Part shown: positions 41,009 through 52,580 of the stretch, one piece after another | Numbering within the stretch: position 1 is the first letter of the stretch | Layout of the letters: each line of letters begins with the position of its first letter | From: an uncultured Pelagibacteraceae bacterium | GTDB taxonomy: Bacteria > Pseudomonadota > Alphaproteobacteria > Pelagibacterales > AG-422-B15 | Length of the DNA stretch: 64,000 nucleotides | Assembly (NCBI GenBank): GCA_902526005.1 | Contig: CABZIW010000002.1 | Coordinates: 124,001-188,000, forward strand | Direction of reading: 5' to 3' | Made by a program: the position numbers and the translations under genes | Notes under the pieces: model-generated | The model's database searches: none | What the model saw: only the letters and a program-made list of their open reading frames with translations | What the model was told of the DNA's origin: nothing

Positions 41009-41323
41009 ATGAATTTTAGACCTTTACACGATCGTGTACTCGTTAGAAGACTGGATACTGAAGAAAAAACAGCAGGGGGTATTATCATACCAGACACTGC
41101 TCAGGAAAAACCTCAAGAAGGCCAAATTGTAGCTGTCGGAAATGGAACTAAAAGTGAAGATGGTAAAGTAACTCCACTTGATCTAAAAGTTGGCGATATC
41201 GTTCTTTTTGGTAAGTGGTCTGGAACAGAAGTAAAGGTTGATGGTGAAGAACTCTGTATTATGAAAGAGTCAGACATCATGGGCGTTATAGATACAAAAT
41301 CTAAATCAAAAAAGAAAAAATAA
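41009..41323 (+). CDS. groES: co-chaperonin GroES
   Basis: [38 protein letters not shown]. Confidence 0.99.
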   Translation: MNFRPLHDRVLVRRLDTEEKTAGGIIIPDTAQEKPQEGQIVAVGNGTKSEDGKVTPLDLKVGDIVLFGKWSGTEVKVDGEELCIMKESDIMGVIDTKSKSKKKK

Positions 41324-41330
41324 ATATTAA

Positions 41331-42995
<1,665 letters not shown>

Positions 42996-43018
42996 GTTGA
43001 GCTCATTAAAGCTAATCT

Positions 43019-43047
43019 AAAAAAACCCGGCCTAGCCGGGTTTTTTT
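43019..43047. terminator. bidirectional intrinsic terminator between groEL and hisG
   Basis: A7-CCCGGC-CTA-GCCGGG-T7: perfect 6-bp GC stem flanked by A and T tracts, usable from both strands. Confidence 0.92.
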
Positions 43048-43747
43048 ATGAAATTCTATCTATAAAATAACTGAGTGTATTTTCTAAATTCGTATTCCAC
43101 TCAGCTACATTTGAAGTAAAAATATTTGCAGACGACTCGAGTATAAGTCCATCATCAAGTACTCTTAGATTATTAGCTCTTAATGTTTCTCCTGATGATG
43201 TGATGTCAGTAATTATTTCTGCAAAGCCATTGAATGGAGCGCTCTCGGTTGATCCATCACTTTCTACAGTCCTATAATCAACAACCCCACAATTTGAAAA
43301 ATATTCATTTGTTAAATTCTTATACTTTGTTGCAACTCTAAGTCTTTTAGAGAATTTGGTTCTGTGCAAATGGCAGATTTCTTCTAAGTCGGCCATTGTC
43401 ATTACGTCAATCCATATTTCTGGTATAGCAACAACTAAATTTGCTTTACCAAAATTTAACTTAAGTTTTTTTGAAACCTTCTGGTTATAATTAGTTATTT
43501 TTTCTTGTACTAAATCGTCACCAGTTAAACCAACATGAATGGATCCTTCATCAAGTCGATTTGTAATTTCTTTAGCGCTTAAGAAATAAACAATTGCATT
43601 ATCAAGACCCTCTATTGCTGCAATATACTCTCTATCATTTTCAAGATTACTAAAAATTATTTTTTTTTCTTCAAACAAAGACTCCATGTCTGTTCTCAAT
43701 CTACCTTTACTTGGCAATGCAATCCGAAGTTTATTTTGTATATTCAT
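43046..43747 (-). CDS. hisG: ATP phosphoribosyltransferase, short form
   Basis: RIALPSKGRLRTDMESLFEEKKI; lacks a long C-terminal domain and sits beside hisZ. Confidence 0.94.
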   Translation of the reverse strand: MNIQNKLRIALPSKGRLRTDMESLFEEKKIIFSNLENDREYIAAIEGLDNAIVYFLSAKEITNRLDEGSIHVGLTGDDLVQEKITNYNQKVSKKLKLNFGKANLVVAIPEIWIDVMTMADLEEICHLHRTKFSKRLRVATKYKNLTNEYFSNCGVVDYRTVESDGSTESAPFNGFAEIITDITSSGETLRANNLRVLDDGLILESSANIFTSNVAEWNTNLENTLSYFIDRIS

Positions 43748-43749
43748 TC

Positions 43750-44877
43750 CTAAATCAGCTCAATTATATTGTTATTATTAGTTGCAAATCCTACTGCTGA
43801 TAAGTTCGATTTAGAGCCTAAATCAATAAGCAATTTATCATACCGCCCTCCACTAATTAATTCACTTTGATTATCAGGATTATAAATTTCAAACATCATA
43901 CCATCATAAAATTCAATTGAATGACCAAAGTCATTATCAAAATAATATTTTTCTATGTTACTTTTTTCTGATACAGCATTCACAAAATTCTCCATTTCCT
44001 CTACTTCACTCTCAAATGTAGAAACATTATTTGATTTAGTAAATTCGCGAAGTAGTGATGGAAATTCCGAAAGGTTACAACTTAATTTTAAAAAATTATT
44101 AATTAAATCAACAATTTTTTTTCCATCTTTCTGACTTATTACATTTAGGCTTTTTAATTGAAATAGATCAACAATTTCCTCAACAGTTCGAGCACCTAAA
44201 CCTCGAACATTTTGTTTATTAATTAAATCTGTCAAGCCTTTGTCAGATACGTCATCTATATTAAATTTCTCTTGAAGCATGCTATGCCTTTTTTCATTAT
44301 CATACCCTACACCTTCACCTAATCTATCAAGTAAACTCCCGAAATATTTTCTTCTAAAAAAATGTCTCACTAATCTCTGTTTCCATCTAATTGGCAGCTC
44401 TAATTTGTTGATAAACTGATTAAATAATTTAATGCTACCAATTTTAATTTTATAGTTATCAATATTTAATTGACACATTGTATCCTCAGCTGTCTTTAAA
44501 ATGTACGCATCCATCTCATGTATATTATTTAAATTTTTTTCAGAAAAAATGATCTCAATACCTGACTGATTTAATTCAATGGAATTATTTGATAACTCAT
44601 TGGATGATCTGAATACAGGACCGCTGTAACATAACTTTGACTCACTGGATTTACTATTACTTGCAATAAAATTTTGACATGTTGGTACAGTCATGTCTGG
44701 TCTCAAACATTTTTCTTTTCCTGAAGTATCAGTAAACGAATACATCTTTCTTCTAATTTCTTCACCTGAAGTTTCAAAAAATATATCCGCATCAAACAGC
44801 AATGGAAGTTCAATATAATTAAAACCAGACTTAATAAAATAATTCTTTAAATTAATATTTAATTCTTGAAGTGACAT
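43750..44877 (-). CDS. hisZ: ATP phosphoribosyltransferase regulatory subunit
   Basis: HisRS-like class II fold (RPDMTVPTCQNFIAS, ISGGRYDKLL) without full HisRS domains; between hisG and hisS. Confidence 0.88.
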   Translation of the reverse strand: MSLQELNINLKNYFIKSGFNYIELPLLFDADIFFETSGEEIRRKMYSFTDTSGKEKCLRPDMTVPTCQNFIASNSKSSESKLCYSGPVFRSSNELSNNSIELNQSGIEIIFSEKNLNNIHEMDAYILKTAEDTMCQLNIDNYKIKIGSIKLFNQFINKLELPIRWKQRLVRHFFRRKYFGSLLDRLGEGVGYDNEKRHSMLQEKFNIDDVSDKGLTDLINKQNVRGLGARTVEEIVDLFQLKSLNVISQKDGKKIVDLINNFLKLSCNLSEFPSLLREFTKSNNVSTFESEVEEMENFVNAVSEKSNIEKYYFDNDFGHSIEFYDGMMFEIYNPDNQSELISGGRYDKLLIDLGSKSNLSAVGFATNNNNIIELI

Positions 44878-44883
44878 TTTATT

Positions 44884-46272
44884 TTAATTCAAAATTTCAT
44901 TTAATGCTGTCATCAGGTCAGAGCGATTAATTGTTTGTTGTCCAGCTTTTGCCTCTTTCCATTTGTTTCTATCGACAATATCTTTTGAAACCTCTTTACC
45001 TTTATTTAAATCCTTAATTGATATTTCACCCTTTTTTAATTCTTCATCACCAGCAATGATCACAATATCTGCACCTTTGCGATCGCAATACTTTAATTGC
45101 TTTCCAAGGTTTTTAGATCCAAATGATATTTCACATGCAATACCTTCATTTCTAATTTCTTTAGCCATTGAAATATAATCCGGCATATTTTGATTATCTA
45201 AATTTGCAATTACCACTAATGGATTTTTCTTATTATCTAAAAGGTCTAATTGATTTAACGCTACAATTAATCTATCAACACCTATAGATATACCAGTAGC
45301 TGGAACATCCTCTTTCCCAAATCTTGAAATAAGTCTGTCATATCTTCCACCGCCAGCAACTGATCCAAATACAATTTTTTCACCTTTCTCATTTTTAATA
45401 TCAACAAGAAGCTCTGCTTCAAAAATCATTCCAGTGTAATAGTCGAGACCGCGAACAACTGATGAGTCAAAACGAATTGGATAATCTGGGAAATTTTTTA
45501 TATAGGAGTTGAATTCTTCCATCTGGGCGTTTGATTGGTTTGAATTGGTTATAAAAGAAATAATTTTATCAGCATCTGTCTCGCTTAAGCCCACGCCCTC
45601 CATAAAGTCACCAGATACATCTTTTCTTCCTTTTTGAAGCAACTCATTAACGCCCTCTATACCTAATCGATCTTTTTTATCTACTGCTCTAAGAATTTTT
45701 GGCAAATCGTCCTCTTTAACATCTAAGTTCGAAAAAAGTTCTGTCCAAATTTCCCTATTTGAAAATTTTATTTCAAATTGTGAAGTATTTAGGCCAAGGT
45801 CAATTAAAATATCACATACCATTACACACAGCTCTGCATCAATTAGTGTTGAATCAACTCCCACCACGTCAGCATCAAACTGAAAAAATTCTCTGTATCT
45901 ACCTGGTCCTGGTTTTTCATTTCTCCAAACTAGTCCTGATTGATAACGTTTAAATGGCTTAATGAGCTCTTGATAATTTTGAGCTACGTATCTTGCTAAG
46001 GGGGCCGTTAAGTCATATCTCAGTGATAGCCATTTCTCATCATCGTCTTGAAATGAAAATACACCTCCACTAGGCCTGTCTACATCAGGAAGAAACTTGC
46101 CAATGCTCTCAGTATATTCAATTGTGGATGTATCTAATTCAATAAATCCATACTTTAGACATTCCTTCTCTATTATCTTAGAAACTTTTTTTCTAAGATT
46201 TAAAACTCCAATGTCACTGTCTTTAAAACCCTTCGGCAAAATTGCCTTTGGATTATTTTTAATTTTACTCAT
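44884..46272 (-). CDS. hisS: histidyl-tRNA synthetase
   Basis: LRYDLTAPLARYVA, VWRNEKPGPGRYREFFQFDADVVG, VVRGLDYYTGMIFE. Confidence 0.96.
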   Translation of the reverse strand: MSKIKNNPKAILPKGFKDSDIGVLNLRKKVSKIIEKECLKYGFIELDTSTIEYTESIGKFLPDVDRPSGGVFSFQDDDEKWLSLRYDLTAPLARYVAQNYQELIKPFKRYQSGLVWRNEKPGPGRYREFFQFDADVVGVDSTLIDAELCVMVCDILIDLGLNTSQFEIKFSNREIWTELFSNLDVKEDDLPKILRAVDKKDRLGIEGVNELLQKGRKDVSGDFMEGVGLSETDADKIISFITNSNQSNAQMEEFNSYIKNFPDYPIRFDSSVVRGLDYYTGMIFEAELLVDIKNEKGEKIVFGSVAGGGRYDRLISRFGKEDVPATGISIGVDRLIVALNQLDLLDNKKNPLVVIANLDNQNMPDYISMAKEIRNEGIACEISFGSKNLGKQLKYCDRKGADIVIIAGDEELKKGEISIKDLNKGKEVSKDIVDRNKWKEAKAGQQTINRSDLMTALNEILN

Positions 46273-46379
46273 TTTACTCCCACTGTAAGTAAGATACTAC
46301 AAAGTGTGTTTATTTAATATAAAAAGGGGTTATTGCCCGCTGATTGTTTTTTTCAGCGAACTTAGATATGATAGTGATG

Positions 46380-46397
46380 ATGTTTAAATTTAAACAT
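46380..46397. repeat. perfect 18-bp palindrome ATGTTTAAATTTAAACAT
   Basis: Direct reading; located in the hisS/MFS divergent intergenic region. Confidence 0.8.
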
Positions 46398-46491
46398 GAA
46401 GCTGAAATGCCTTATTTATTAATAAAAGTCAAATAATTTTAAATTTTTCTTAAAGTTTATAATAATTGCACTATTTTTATCTAAAGTAGTT

Positions 46492-47682
46492 ATGGAAAAT
46501 GATAGCAAATTAACAGTCACGTATGCCGCCTTAGGTCACTTGCTAATGCATATGTTTGCTGCATTCTATTTTGTTATAGTTCTAGCAATTGAAGATGACT
46601 GGAAGCTTAGCTACGATGAATTACTAAATCTTTGGTTTTTAGGATCTTTACTTGTGGGTTTGGGAGCCCTTCCTGCTGGATGGATCAGTGACAGATGGAG
46701 TCGTTCTGGAATGATTGCAATTATGTTCATTGGCTTGGGAATTAGTTCATTATTATGTGGCTTAAGCGGAAATAAAGTTTCTTTATTTATCAGTTTATCA
46801 TTGCTTGGATTGTTTTGCGCTATCTATCACCCCGCTGGAATTTCATGGGTTGTTAACACTTCAAAGGAAACTGGTAAAGCGCTTGGCTTTAATAATATTT
46901 TTGGGGGAGTAGGTATTGGACTAGGTGCCTTTTTTGCGGGTGTATTAATTGAACAATTTAATTGGCAAGCTGCCTTTATGCTGCCCGGATTGATCTCATT
47001 AGCAGTTGGACTAAGTCTAACGTATCATCTTAAATCAGGAAAAATATCATTAAGGAATATATCTTCAGAGCAGTTTAAAGACAATCCTGAAAAAAATCAG
47101 ATGCTAAAAATTGCAATTATTATGCTGTTAAGTATTACATGTTTGAGCTTTGTTTATCAAATTCTTCAGACAAGTCTTCCAAAGGCAATTGATATCAGAC
47201 TTACTGATAGTCTTGATTTATCTACTTCAGATATCGGCTACATAGTTGCCGCGATATATATTGTAAGTGGTTTAATGAATTATGTTGGAGGTATTTTAAC
47301 AGATAAATATTCTGAAAAGCTGATTTATTCAATTGGAATAGTTGGCCAAGGACTCCTCTTGCTCTTAATTGTTAGTCTTTCAAATTACTGGTTAATTGCA
47401 ATAAGTCTTGCAATCGTTGCTTTTAATTCAAGTATACTGCCTGCAGAAAATTTATTACTTGCAAAATTTTCACCTGAAAAATATCAAAGCCTAGTCTACG
47501 GTATTAAATTTATTGTATCATTTACAGTTGGTCCTATTGCACTGATCATGATTTCGAGAAGCTATGATTTAACTGGTGAATTTGGTGTACTCTACTTAGC
47601 TTTTGGATTTGTGATGATAATTATGTTTCTGATTGTATTAACTCTACCTGTAAAAAAAGTAATTACTGGTACAGCTGGGTAG
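46492..47682 (+). CDS. MFS transporter
   Basis: 396 aa, 12-TM-like; LPAGWISDRWSRSGMIAIM. Confidence 0.88.
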   Translation: MENDSKLTVTYAALGHLLMHMFAAFYFVIVLAIEDDWKLSYDELLNLWFLGSLLVGLGALPAGWISDRWSRSGMIAIMFIGLGISSLLCGLSGNKVSLFISLSLLGLFCAIYHPAGISWVVNTSKETGKALGFNNIFGGVGIGLGAFFAGVLIEQFNWQAAFMLPGLISLAVGLSLTYHLKSGKISLRNISSEQFKDNPEKNQMLKIAIIMLLSITCLSFVYQILQTSLPKAIDIRLTDSLDLSTSDIGYIVAAIYIVSGLMNYVGGILTDKYSEKLIYSIGIVGQGLLLLLIVSLSNYWLIAISLAIVAFNSSILPAENLLLAKFSPEKYQSLVYGIKFIVSFTVGPIALIMISRSYDLTGEFGVLYLAFGFVMIIMFLIVLTLPVKKVITGTAG

Positions 47683-47743
47683 ATTCGAACTACCGACCTC
47701 CTGAACCACAACCAGGCGCTCTAACCAACTGAGCTACAGCTGC
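47667..47743 (-). tRNA. tRNA-His (anticodon GTG)
   Basis: GCAGCTGTAGCTCAGTTGGTTAGAGCGCCTGGTTGTGGTTCAGGAGGTCGGTAGTTCGAACTACCCAGCTGTACCA; cloverleaf, anticodon loop TTGTGGT, encoded CCA. Confidence 0.95.
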
Positions 47744-47748
47744 ATAAG

Positions 47749-47824
47749 TGGTGGCTCGAGGTGGAATTGAACCACCGACACAAGGATTTTCAGTCCTTTG
47801 CTCTACCAACTGAGCTATCGAGCC
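47749..47824 (-). tRNA. tRNA-Phe (anticodon GAA)
   Basis: GGCTCGATAGCTCAGTTGGTAGAGCAAAGGACTGAAAATCCTTGTGTCGGTGGTTCAATTCCACCTCGAGCCACCA; anticodon loop CTGAAAA, encoded CCA. Confidence 0.97.
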
Positions 47825-47893
47825 ATTTAATTAGTGATCCTAGTCTTTTATTCTATAACATTAATTCGTGCAAAGAAAATATTCTGAATACAG

Positions 47894-48250
47894 TTAATCC
47901 AGAAAAACCTTTAATCTACTGATTAATTGGTCAACATTATCAAATGAATTCATCTCATGGGAATTAATTATTAATTTAAATTCATCCTTCTCATTAATAA
48001 AAACACATGGTAGCTCTGTTTTCTCATCAACAAAATCAAGTTCTTTTAGATGATCAATATAGTAAAATCGGCTATGTGCATTTATATTATTAAGAAATTC
48101 TTTCCACTTTATTTCTTTACCTAAATTATTGTATGTAATTGAGCATAAGTTGCAGTCATAAGTTTTTGGCGATATTATTTTATGCGCCCAATCTATAAAG
48201 GCATTTCCGATACCACTTTTTGCATTATAAATAAAAATTAATTCAATCAT
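47894..48250 (-). CDS. conserved hypothetical protein
   Basis: 118 aa; MIELIFIYNAKSGIGNAFIDWAHKIISPKTYDCNLCSITYNNLG; overlaps maf start by 4 nt. Confidence 0.75.
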   Translation of the reverse strand: MIELIFIYNAKSGIGNAFIDWAHKIISPKTYDCNLCSITYNNLGKEIKWKEFLNNINAHSRFYYIDHLKELDFVDEKTELPCVFINEKDEFKLIINSHEMNSFDNVDQLISRLKVFLD

Positions 48251-48813
48251 TTATATCCAGCTGAAAGAAGGAGATTTTTGACTTCAAATAAGGGTAAACC
48301 GACTACATTTGAGTAAGATCCATTTAGGGATTTGATAAAAGACTCTGCCATCCCTTGAATTTTATATGACCCTGCAACACCTTGCCAGTCATTAGTTTTC
48401 ATATAATCTTCTATATCTTGACCGCTTAATACTTTAAAACTAACAACTGTCGTAACGGTTTTTTTAAATATTCTATTTTCTAGATTTCTTATACAAATGG
48501 AAGTGCTGACTCTATGTCTTTTTCCCGATAGTCGAAGTAAGTTTTTATAAGCAATATTTTCGTCATCTGTTTTATCTATGAGTTTTCTACCAGTATAGGC
48601 AATCGTATCAGCAGTTAAAATTACTGAGTCTTTATACTTATTTTGAAAATGTTTTAGTTTCTCATGTGCTATACGTTTACAATATTGAAGAGGTAGCTCA
48701 TTACTTTTAATGGACTCATCTATATTTGGGGAAACTATCTCACTTGGATTGATGTTAAGTTTTGCCAATAACTCAAGTCTTCGTGGAGATGCGCTGCCTA
48801 GAATTAGCTTCAA
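48247..48813 (-). CDS. Maf-like nucleoside triphosphate pyrophosphatase
   Basis: LILGSASPRRLELLAKLNI, ILTADTIAY, GSYSNVVGLPL. Confidence 0.93.
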   Translation of the reverse strand: MKLILGSASPRRLELLAKLNINPSEIVSPNIDESIKSNELPLQYCKRIAHEKLKHFQNKYKDSVILTADTIAYTGRKLIDKTDDENIAYKNLLRLSGKRHRVSTSICIRNLENRIFKKTVTTVVSFKVLSGQDIEDYMKTNDWQGVAGSYKIQGMAESFIKSLNGSYSNVVGLPLFEVKNLLLSAGYK

Positions 48814-48825
48814 AATAATCTCAAA

Positions 48826-49044
48826 CTACTTATATCGAAATATTATTCTGCCTTTGGTTAGATCGTAAGGTGTAACCTGAACAAGAACCTCATCCCCGGC
48901 AAGTACTCTGATTCTATTTTTTCTCATTCTTCCTGCTGTATGTGCTAATACTTCATGGCCATTTTCTAACTCTACTTTAAACATTGCGTTGGGAAGTAAA
49001 TCTGTAACCTTACCCTTGAACTCTAGTATTTCTTCTTTTGACAT
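48826..49044 (-). CDS. infA: translation initiation factor IF-1
   Basis: 72 aa; [64 protein letters not shown]. Confidence 0.99.
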   Translation of the reverse strand: MSKEEILEFKGKVTDLLPNAMFKVELENGHEVLAHTAGRMRKNRIRVLAGDEVLVQVTPYDLTKGRIIFRYK

Positions 49045-49047
49045 AAA

Positions 49048-50343
49048 TTATTTTTTTGTAAGCCTATATTCTATTGATCTTGAATGCCCGTCAAGACCTT
49101 CATTATCTGCGATTTTAATAGCACTATCTCCAACTTGTTCAATACCTTCTTTTGAAAATTCAACAAGTGATATTTTTTTGAGAAAATCAAAAACAGATAG
49201 TCCGGAAGAAAATTTAGCACTTCTAGAAGTGGGAAGTACATGGCTTGGACCTGCTAAATAGTCTCCAAGTGCCTCAGGTGTGTTACGGCCCATAAAAACT
49301 GCTCCAGCATTTTTTATTCTTTTAAGAATATCTTCCGGATTATCAACTAATAATTCCAAGTGTTCTGGTGCTAATTTATTAGATAATAAAACAGCTTCTT
49401 CAAGATTTTGAGTGATAATTATCTTTCCATTATTTTTCCAGCTTGAAGCCGCTATATCCTTTCGAGGAAGGGAATCTATCTGGTTCTCGACTTCTTTATT
49501 TACAGCATCTCCTAATTTCTGATCGGTTGTTAAAAGTATACTTTGTGCGCTTTGGTCATGTTCAGCTTGAGCAATGAGGTCGGCTGCAACAATTTTTGGA
49601 TCATTTTTTTCATCAGCAATAATGACTACCTCTGATGGGCCGGCAAACATATCGATGCCTATGAAACCTGAAACTTGTCTTTTTGCTTCAGCAACATAAA
49701 TATTGCCTGGTCCAACAATTTTATTAACAGATTTTATGGTCTTGGTTCCATATGCCAGAGCAGCAACAGCCTGGGCACCTCCTATACAGTATATTTTTTT
49801 TATTCCACAAATTTTTGCGGCATATAACACTGAAGAACTTATAGCGGTATTAGTCATTGGTGTAACCATGGTGATATCTTCAACACCGGCTACAATCGCT
49901 GGTATTGTGTTCATAATTACTGTACTTGGATAACTTGCAGTACCACCTGGGACATAAATACCCACTGACTCAACTGGACGCCAAACATATCCTAACTTTG
50001 AGTTAAGATTGTCTTCATAAACTAAATCATTTGGTAATTGCTTTTCATGATAAGTACGAACACGATCCATTGATACTTTAAGCGCATCACAAAGATCACT
50101 CGGCACGTCACTTGATTGCCTTTCAATTTCATCTTCTTCAAGCAGTATGTTGTTAATATCAAGGCTATTTTTATCAAATTGATGAGTATATTTCAAAAGC
50201 GCTTCATCTCCGTTTTTTCTAATATCGTCAATGATAGCTGCCACAGTCTGAGTAACGTCCGAGTCACTTGATCTGTTCATTGTGAGAAGATTATTAAAAT
50301 CATTCTCAAAATTTTGATCTACAGAATTAATTATTTTTGTCAT
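49048..50343 (-). CDS. hisD: histidinol dehydrogenase
   Basis: YVPGGTASYPSTVIMNTIPA, KIVGPGNIYVAEAKRQV, DMFAGPSEVVIIAD. Confidence 0.97.
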   Translation of the reverse strand: MTKIINSVDQNFENDFNNLLTMNRSSDSDVTQTVAAIIDDIRKNGDEALLKYTHQFDKNSLDINNILLEEDEIERQSSDVPSDLCDALKVSMDRVRTYHEKQLPNDLVYEDNLNSKLGYVWRPVESVGIYVPGGTASYPSTVIMNTIPAIVAGVEDITMVTPMTNTAISSSVLYAAKICGIKKIYCIGGAQAVAALAYGTKTIKSVNKIVGPGNIYVAEAKRQVSGFIGIDMFAGPSEVVIIADEKNDPKIVAADLIAQAEHDQSAQSILLTTDQKLGDAVNKEVENQIDSLPRKDIAASSWKNNGKIIITQNLEEAVLLSNKLAPEHLELLVDNPEDILKRIKNAGAVFMGRNTPEALGDYLAGPSHVLPTSRSAKFSSGLSVFDFLKKISLVEFSKEGIEQVGDSAIKIADNEGLDGHSRSIEYRLTKK

Positions 50344-50749
50344 TCTCTATTTTTTCAATATTCCAGGGTTCACCCTGATCTTCTAATTTGCATCTTATTA
50401 TTTCAGTTTCGAGCTTTATAATTGCATCATTTTTGAAAAGCAATTCAATTTCTATATTTTTAGAATTGTTAGGATAATAATTAAAAGTTACGAGTTCTAG
50501 TGTCTTATTTTTGTTCAATTGATCTATGTTTTTTGAGTAAACCGATAAAACATCTTCAAAGCTTAGTACTGCTTTTATTCTTTGATCTACTTTATTTACT
50601 ATTTTTTCCTCCCACATAAATCTAGTAATCATAAGAAAAAATGACCTAATTGATGGCAAATATTTGATATCATTTACTTCAATAAGTCCGTCTTGAAGTA
50701 TGGTTGAGATAATTTTTAGCTCGTCAGTATCAATTGCATTAAGATTCAT
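50327..50749 (-). CDS. DUF2948 family protein
   Basis: 140 aa; LKIISTILQDGLIEVNDIKYLPSIRSFFLMITRFMWE; between hisD and murA. Confidence 0.82.
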   Translation of the reverse strand: MNLNAIDTDELKIISTILQDGLIEVNDIKYLPSIRSFFLMITRFMWEEKIVNKVDQRIKAVLSFEDVLSVYSKNIDQLNKNKTLELVTFNYYPNNSKNIEIELLFKNDAIIKLETEIIRCKLEDQGEPWNIEKIENDKNN

Positions 50750-50754
50750 TTATC

Positions 50755-52017
50755 CTAATTTATTCTCCGAATATCTGCACCGCAAGCTTGCAATTTTTTC
50801 TCTATTTTCTCATAACCTCGATCAAGATGATAAATTCGGTTCAATGTTGTTTCACCTTTAGCAACTAATCCAGCTAAAATTAAACTTACCGAGGCCCGTA
50901 AATCAGTTGCCATGACTTGAGCTGAGATAAACCCTTTGCATGGATTAATAACTGCTGTTTTCCCTTTGGTTTCAATATTAGCGCCCATACGGTTTAGTTC
51001 TGGAACATGCATGAATCTGTTTTCAAAAATGTTTTCAGTTATTTGTGATTTAGATTTTCCAAGAGATAATAAAACCATCATTTGTGCTTGTACATCAGTT
51101 GGGAACCCTGGATATTCCATTGTATTAATATCAATACCATCAGAGATCTCAGATTGATTAACAATAATGCTATTCTCACCTATTGAGTAATGAATAGATA
51201 GCTCATTCAATAATTCCAATACATTGCTGATATGCTCAAGGTTTAGATTTGTAATCTTGAGATCGTTACCAATTATAGTTCCTCCAATTATATATGTGAT
51301 TGCTTCTATGCGATCAGGGATAATTGAGTGGACAGCACCTTGGAGTTGGTCAACACCTTGAATGTGAACATTTCTGTTTTCTCCTAATTCGATTTTAGCG
51401 CCCATCTTATTAAGACAGTCAATAAGATCCATAACCTCAGGCTCAACTGCGATATTTCTAATTTCACTTTCTCCTCGAGCAAGCGATGCAGCCATAATTA
51501 TGTTTTCAGTAGCTCCTACTGATACTTTTGAAAAATTAATTTTATTTCCTTTTAAGCCATCAGGGGCGCTGCATTTTATATATCCTCCATCTAATTCAAA
51601 TGTTGCGCCAAGTTTCGTCAATGCATCTATGTGCAGATCTACTGGTCGAGCACCTATTGCGCACCCCCCTGGAAGAGATACGCTTGCGTGCCTTTTGCGT
51701 GCAAGTAATGGTCCAAGAACTAATATACTAGCCCTCATCTTTCTAACTAAATCGTACTCCGCTATTGCACTTTCAGAGTCTGAATAACAAAGTGTAAGAC
51801 GATTTGTTTTAGCATCTTTTTTTGTAACATTGACACCAAGCGATGATAAAACTAATGACATTGTATTTACATCAACTAAATCTGGTACGTTTTCGAGTTC
51901 TAAATTTTCATCAGTAAGAATACTTGCGGCCATTATTGGAAGAGATGCATTTTTTGATCCACTAACAGGAACAGAACCTTGGAGAAGGTTTCCTCCATTT
52001 ATCAATATTTTTTGCAT
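50755..52017 (-). CDS. murA: UDP-N-acetylglucosamine 1-carboxyvinyltransferase
   Basis: GSVPVSGSKNASLPIMAASIL, SLPGGCAIGARPVDLHI, TDLRASVSLILAGLVAKGET. Confidence 0.97.
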   Translation of the reverse strand: MQKILINGGNLLQGSVPVSGSKNASLPIMAASILTDENLELENVPDLVDVNTMSLVLSSLGVNVTKKDAKTNRLTLCYSDSESAIAEYDLVRKMRASILVLGPLLARKRHASVSLPGGCAIGARPVDLHIDALTKLGATFELDGGYIKCSAPDGLKGNKINFSKVSVGATENIIMAASLARGESEIRNIAVEPEVMDLIDCLNKMGAKIELGENRNVHIQGVDQLQGAVHSIIPDRIEAITYIIGGTIIGNDLKITNLNLEHISNVLELLNELSIHYSIGENSIIVNQSEISDGIDINTMEYPGFPTDVQAQMMVLLSLGKSKSQITENIFENRFMHVPELNRMGANIETKGKTAVINPCKGFISAQVMATDLRASVSLILAGLVAKGETTLNRIYHLDRGYEKIEKKLQACGADIRRIN

Positions 52018-52024
52018 GAACGAT

Positions 52025-52570
52025 TTAAAGCTTAGGTAAAGTAACCCCTTTTTGCATCATATATTTACCTTTACGATCTTTATATGAAACTTCTGGTGGC
52101 GCTTCTCCCTTATAGAATAAAAACTGGCACGCTCCCTCATTAGCATAAATTTTTGCAGGTAATGGAGTTGTGTTAGAAAATTCTAAAGTTACGTGACCCT
52201 CCCACTCTGGCTCGAGAGGAGTAACATTTACGATAATACCACATCTCGCATAAGTTGATTTTCCCAAACAAATTACAAGAACATCGCGAGGAATTCTAAA
52301 ATACTCAACGGTTCTTGCTAATGCAAATGAGTTAGGTGGAATTATGCATTCTTTACCAGGCCGATCTACAAACCCTTTATCATCAAAGTTTTTTGGATCA
52401 ACTAAAGCAGAGTCTACATTGGTGAAAATCTTAAATTCTTCTGAAACCCTTGCATCGTAACCATATGATGAAAGGCCAAAAGAAATTGTACCTTCTTTTT
52501 TTTGTCCATCAACGAACGGTTCAATCATTCCTTCTTCCAAGGCTTTTTTCTTTATCCAGTTATCCGACAT
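52025..52570 (-). CDS. dcd: dCTP deaminase
   Basis: [59 protein letters not shown]; start reset to ATG 52570. Confidence 0.96.
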   Translation of the reverse strand: MSDNWIKKKALEEGMIEPFVDGQKKEGTISFGLSSYGYDARVSEEFKIFTNVDSALVDPKNFDDKGFVDRPGKECIIPPNSFALARTVEYFRIPRDVLVICLGKSTYARCGIIVNVTPLEPEWEGHVTLEFSNTTPLPAKIYANEGACQFLFYKGEAPPEVSYKDRKGKYMMQKGVTLPKL

Positions 52571-52580
52571 GATTGTCATA

